The notes under the pieces are model-generated. The model saw nothing but the letters and a program-made list of their open reading frames with translations, had not been told where the DNA came from and did no database searches. A program made the position numbers and the translations under genes. From the NCBI GenBank assembly GCA_947440875.1, contig CANETG010000143.1, positions 1-6,705 of the forward strand: a stretch of 6,705 nt of DNA. Reading direction: 5' to 3'. The DNA comes from Bacteriovoracaceae bacterium (GTDB lineage Bacteria; Bdellovibrionota; Bacteriovoracia; Bacteriovoracales; Bacteriovoracaceae). Below, one piece after another: positions 5,587 to 6,705 of the stretch (positions are counted from its first letter, which is position 1; each line of letters opens with the position of its first letter).

Positions 5587-6444
5587 ATGCGAAATATTCA
5601 AGTCATCGGAATTGTTGGAGCTGGACAGATGGGCCGCGGAATCGCCCAGGTCGCCGCACAGACTGGTTATCAAGTTGTTCTTTTTGATGCGTTCAAAAAT
5701 TCACTAGATTTTGGTCACAACTTTATTAAGACGCAGTTAGATAAAGGGGTCGAAAAAGCGAAATGGAATGCCGAAGACGCAAAATCTTCCTTCGGTCGAA
5801 TTCGGGCGACTCTCGATATGAGTGATCTCAAAAATTGTGATCTCGTGATTGAAGCCGCCACAGAAAATAAAATGCTGAAATTTGAAATTTTCCGGAAACT
5901 TGATGAAGTGGTGAAACCTGACGCACTCCTTGCGAGTAATACCTCCTCTATTTCGATTACTGAAATTGCGGCCGTCACGAAACGTCCATCGCTCGTATCC
6001 GGCATGCACTTCATGAACCCAGTGCCAGTCATGAAACTCGTGGAAGGGATTCGTGGACTTGAAACAACGGATGAAACTTTTAATACGGTGGCGGCCGTCG
6101 CGGAAAAAATGGGCAAAACTTTTGTTCGCGCCAAAGACTTTCCGGGTTTTGCGGTGAACCGCATTCTCATGCCCATGATTAACGAAGCCGTGTACGCTCT
6201 TTACGAAGGTGTGGCCGAAGTCAAAGACATTGATACGGCGATGAAGCTCGGGACCAATCAACCGATGGGTCCCTTGGAGCTGGCGGACTTTATCGGTCTT
6301 GATACTTGTCTAGCTATAATGAATGTTCTTCATGAGGGTTTAGGTGATACGAAATACAGACCATGTCCGCTTCTGAAACAATACGTGGCAGCTGGTCGAT
6401 TCGGCAGAAAAAACGGAAAAGGATTTCATACATATGACAAATAA
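5587..6444 (+). CDS. 3-hydroxyacyl-CoA (3-hydroxybutyryl-CoA) dehydrogenase
   Basis: This enzyme interconverts 3-hydroxyacyl-CoA and 3-oxoacyl-CoA with NAD(P), in beta-oxidation or in C4 acyl-CoA metabolism. The single-domain-pair form here (285 residues) matches the length of clostridial Hbd and PaaH types. The N-terminal Rossmann motif is GIVGAGQMGRGIA (8-20). Asp34 ends the second strand, a position that favours NAD over NADP. Catalytic residues line up with human HAD: Ser120 in ASNTSSISITE, His141 in HFMNPVP, Glu153 and Asn191 in FAVNR. The C-terminal domain shows PMGPLELADFIGLDT and ends RKNGKGFHTYDK. The ATG at 5587 follows GGAGGA (5572-5577) with 9 nt spacing. The next gene overlaps by 11 bp and encodes a crotonase, the preceding step of the same cycle. 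Chain-length preference cannot be read from the sequence, so no gene symbol is given. Confidence 0.95.
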   Translation: MRNIQVIGIVGAGQMGRGIAQVAAQTGYQVVLFDAFKNSLDFGHNFIKTQLDKGVEKAKWNAEDAKSSFGRIRATLDMSDLKNCDLVIEAATENKMLKFEIFRKLDEVVKPDALLASNTSSISITEIAAVTKRPSLVSGMHFMNPVPVMKLVEGIRGLETTDETFNTVAAVAEKMGKTFVRAKDFPGFAVNRILMPMINEAVYALYEGVAEVKDIDTAMKLGTNQPMGPLELADFIGLDTCLAIMNVLHEGLGDTKYRPCPLLKQYVAAGRFGRKNGKGFHTYDK

Positions 6445-6705
6445 ATTTGAAACGATTGTCCTCGATGCGACCGGTGAAGTGGGAATTCTCACGATCAACC
6501 GTCCGGCAAAACTCAACGCGCTTAATATTCAAGTTCACCGGGAATTAAAAGACTGTCTGAAGGAACTTCAAAGAAGTTCTCTCAAAGGTCTTATCCTCAC
6601 GGGCGAAGGCGAGAAAGCCTTTATCGCGGGAGCGGACATCGCTGAAATGCTTCCGATGACTAGGGGAGAGGCGAGAGCTTTTTCTGAGCTGGGCCAGATG
6701 GTCAC
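6434..6705 (+). CDS. Enoyl-CoA hydratase/isomerase (crotonase) family protein, 3' end outside the window
   Basis: The ATG at 6434 lies 11 bp inside the end of the dehydrogenase gene, in another frame, and the frame stays open to the window edge (90 complete codons). AAAGGA is present about 10 nt upstream (near 6418-6423). The N-terminus matches crotonases: VGILTINRPAKLNALN (residues 16-31), then LTGEGEKAFIAGADI (55-69), where the AGAD stretch forms the oxyanion hole that binds the acyl-CoA thioester. The catalytic Glu pair of true hydratases lies further on and is not visible, so an isomerase or another crotonase activity is not excluded. As the partner of the upstream dehydrogenase, hydration of enoyl-CoA to 3-hydroxyacyl-CoA is the most likely role. 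The overlap suggests translational coupling and roughly matched amounts. Confidence 0.92.
   Translation, partial: MTNKFETIVLDATGEVGILTINRPAKLNALNIQVHRELKDCLKELQRSSLKGLILTGEGEKAFIAGADIAEMLPMTRGEARAFSELGQMV

Noticed and set aside
5492..5707. A 71-codon plus-strand open frame starting upstream of the dehydrogenase
   Set aside because: Begins at GTG or TTG-like codons inside the divergent promoter region and overlaps the dehydrogenase in another frame; the promoter boxes explain the sequence better.
5737..6261. A 174-codon open frame on the minus strand inside the dehydrogenase gene
   Set aside because: Lies fully antisense to a gene with intact catalytic motifs; its translation is Phe/His/Arg-rich with no recognisable domain, as expected of a shadow frame.
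1..6705. Mobile element, CRISPR array, tRNA/rRNA, or defence-type system
   Set aside because: Reading through both strands, I saw no transposase or integrase motifs, no regularly spaced direct repeats, no cloverleaf and no known defence domains; the genes are housekeeping or conserved envelope genes.

Overview
The window reads as ordinary chromosome from a Gram-negative bacterium of medium GC content (about 45% by eye). A LemA lipoprotein with a clear lipobox, two exported proteins with signal peptides and sigma70-type promoters support this. The compact operons, the gene mix and the style of the PurB sequence remind me of Bdellovibrio-like predators (Bacteriovoracales). That is an impression from protein style, not a placement proved here. 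I see no phage, IS, CRISPR, tRNA or rRNA signal.

Layout. Positions 1-774 (+) hold the C-terminal three quarters of purM (AIR synthase), cut by the window edge. Positions 824-1633 (+) encode a secreted protein I cannot name; it is built from seven repeats of about 36 residues and looks like a small beta-propeller. It converges, across a 101-bp gap, on a four-gene minus-strand unit that runs from 5078 down to 1735: lemA, a YgcG-type TPM-domain protein with a Gly-rich tail, a second TPM-domain membrane protein (COG3762-like), and purB (adenylosuccinate lyase). The junctions are TAAATG, TAATG and a 6-nt gap, so the four genes are very probably cotranscribed and translationally coupled. Upstream, also on the minus strand, is rpsT (ribosomal protein S20), which starts with GTG. 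A strong intrinsic terminator and a candidate nested promoter separate it from lemA. Back to back with the rpsT promoter is a good plus-strand promoter for a 3-hydroxyacyl-CoA dehydrogenase gene (5587-6444). That gene overlaps an enoyl-CoA hydratase/crotonase gene by 11 bp; the latter runs off the right edge.

How the genes work together. purM and purB are steps of the same de novo purine pathway on converging strands, so they are not one operon. The dehydrogenase and the crotonase catalyse adjacent steps of fatty-acid beta-oxidation or the related C4 acyl-CoA pathway. lemA and the two TPM genes form a widespread conserved envelope module of unclear function; here it carries a purine enzyme as its last gene. 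The points most worth a second look are the propeller-like secreted protein, the nested promoter/terminator at rpsT-lemA, and the coupling of purB to the lemA-TPM module.
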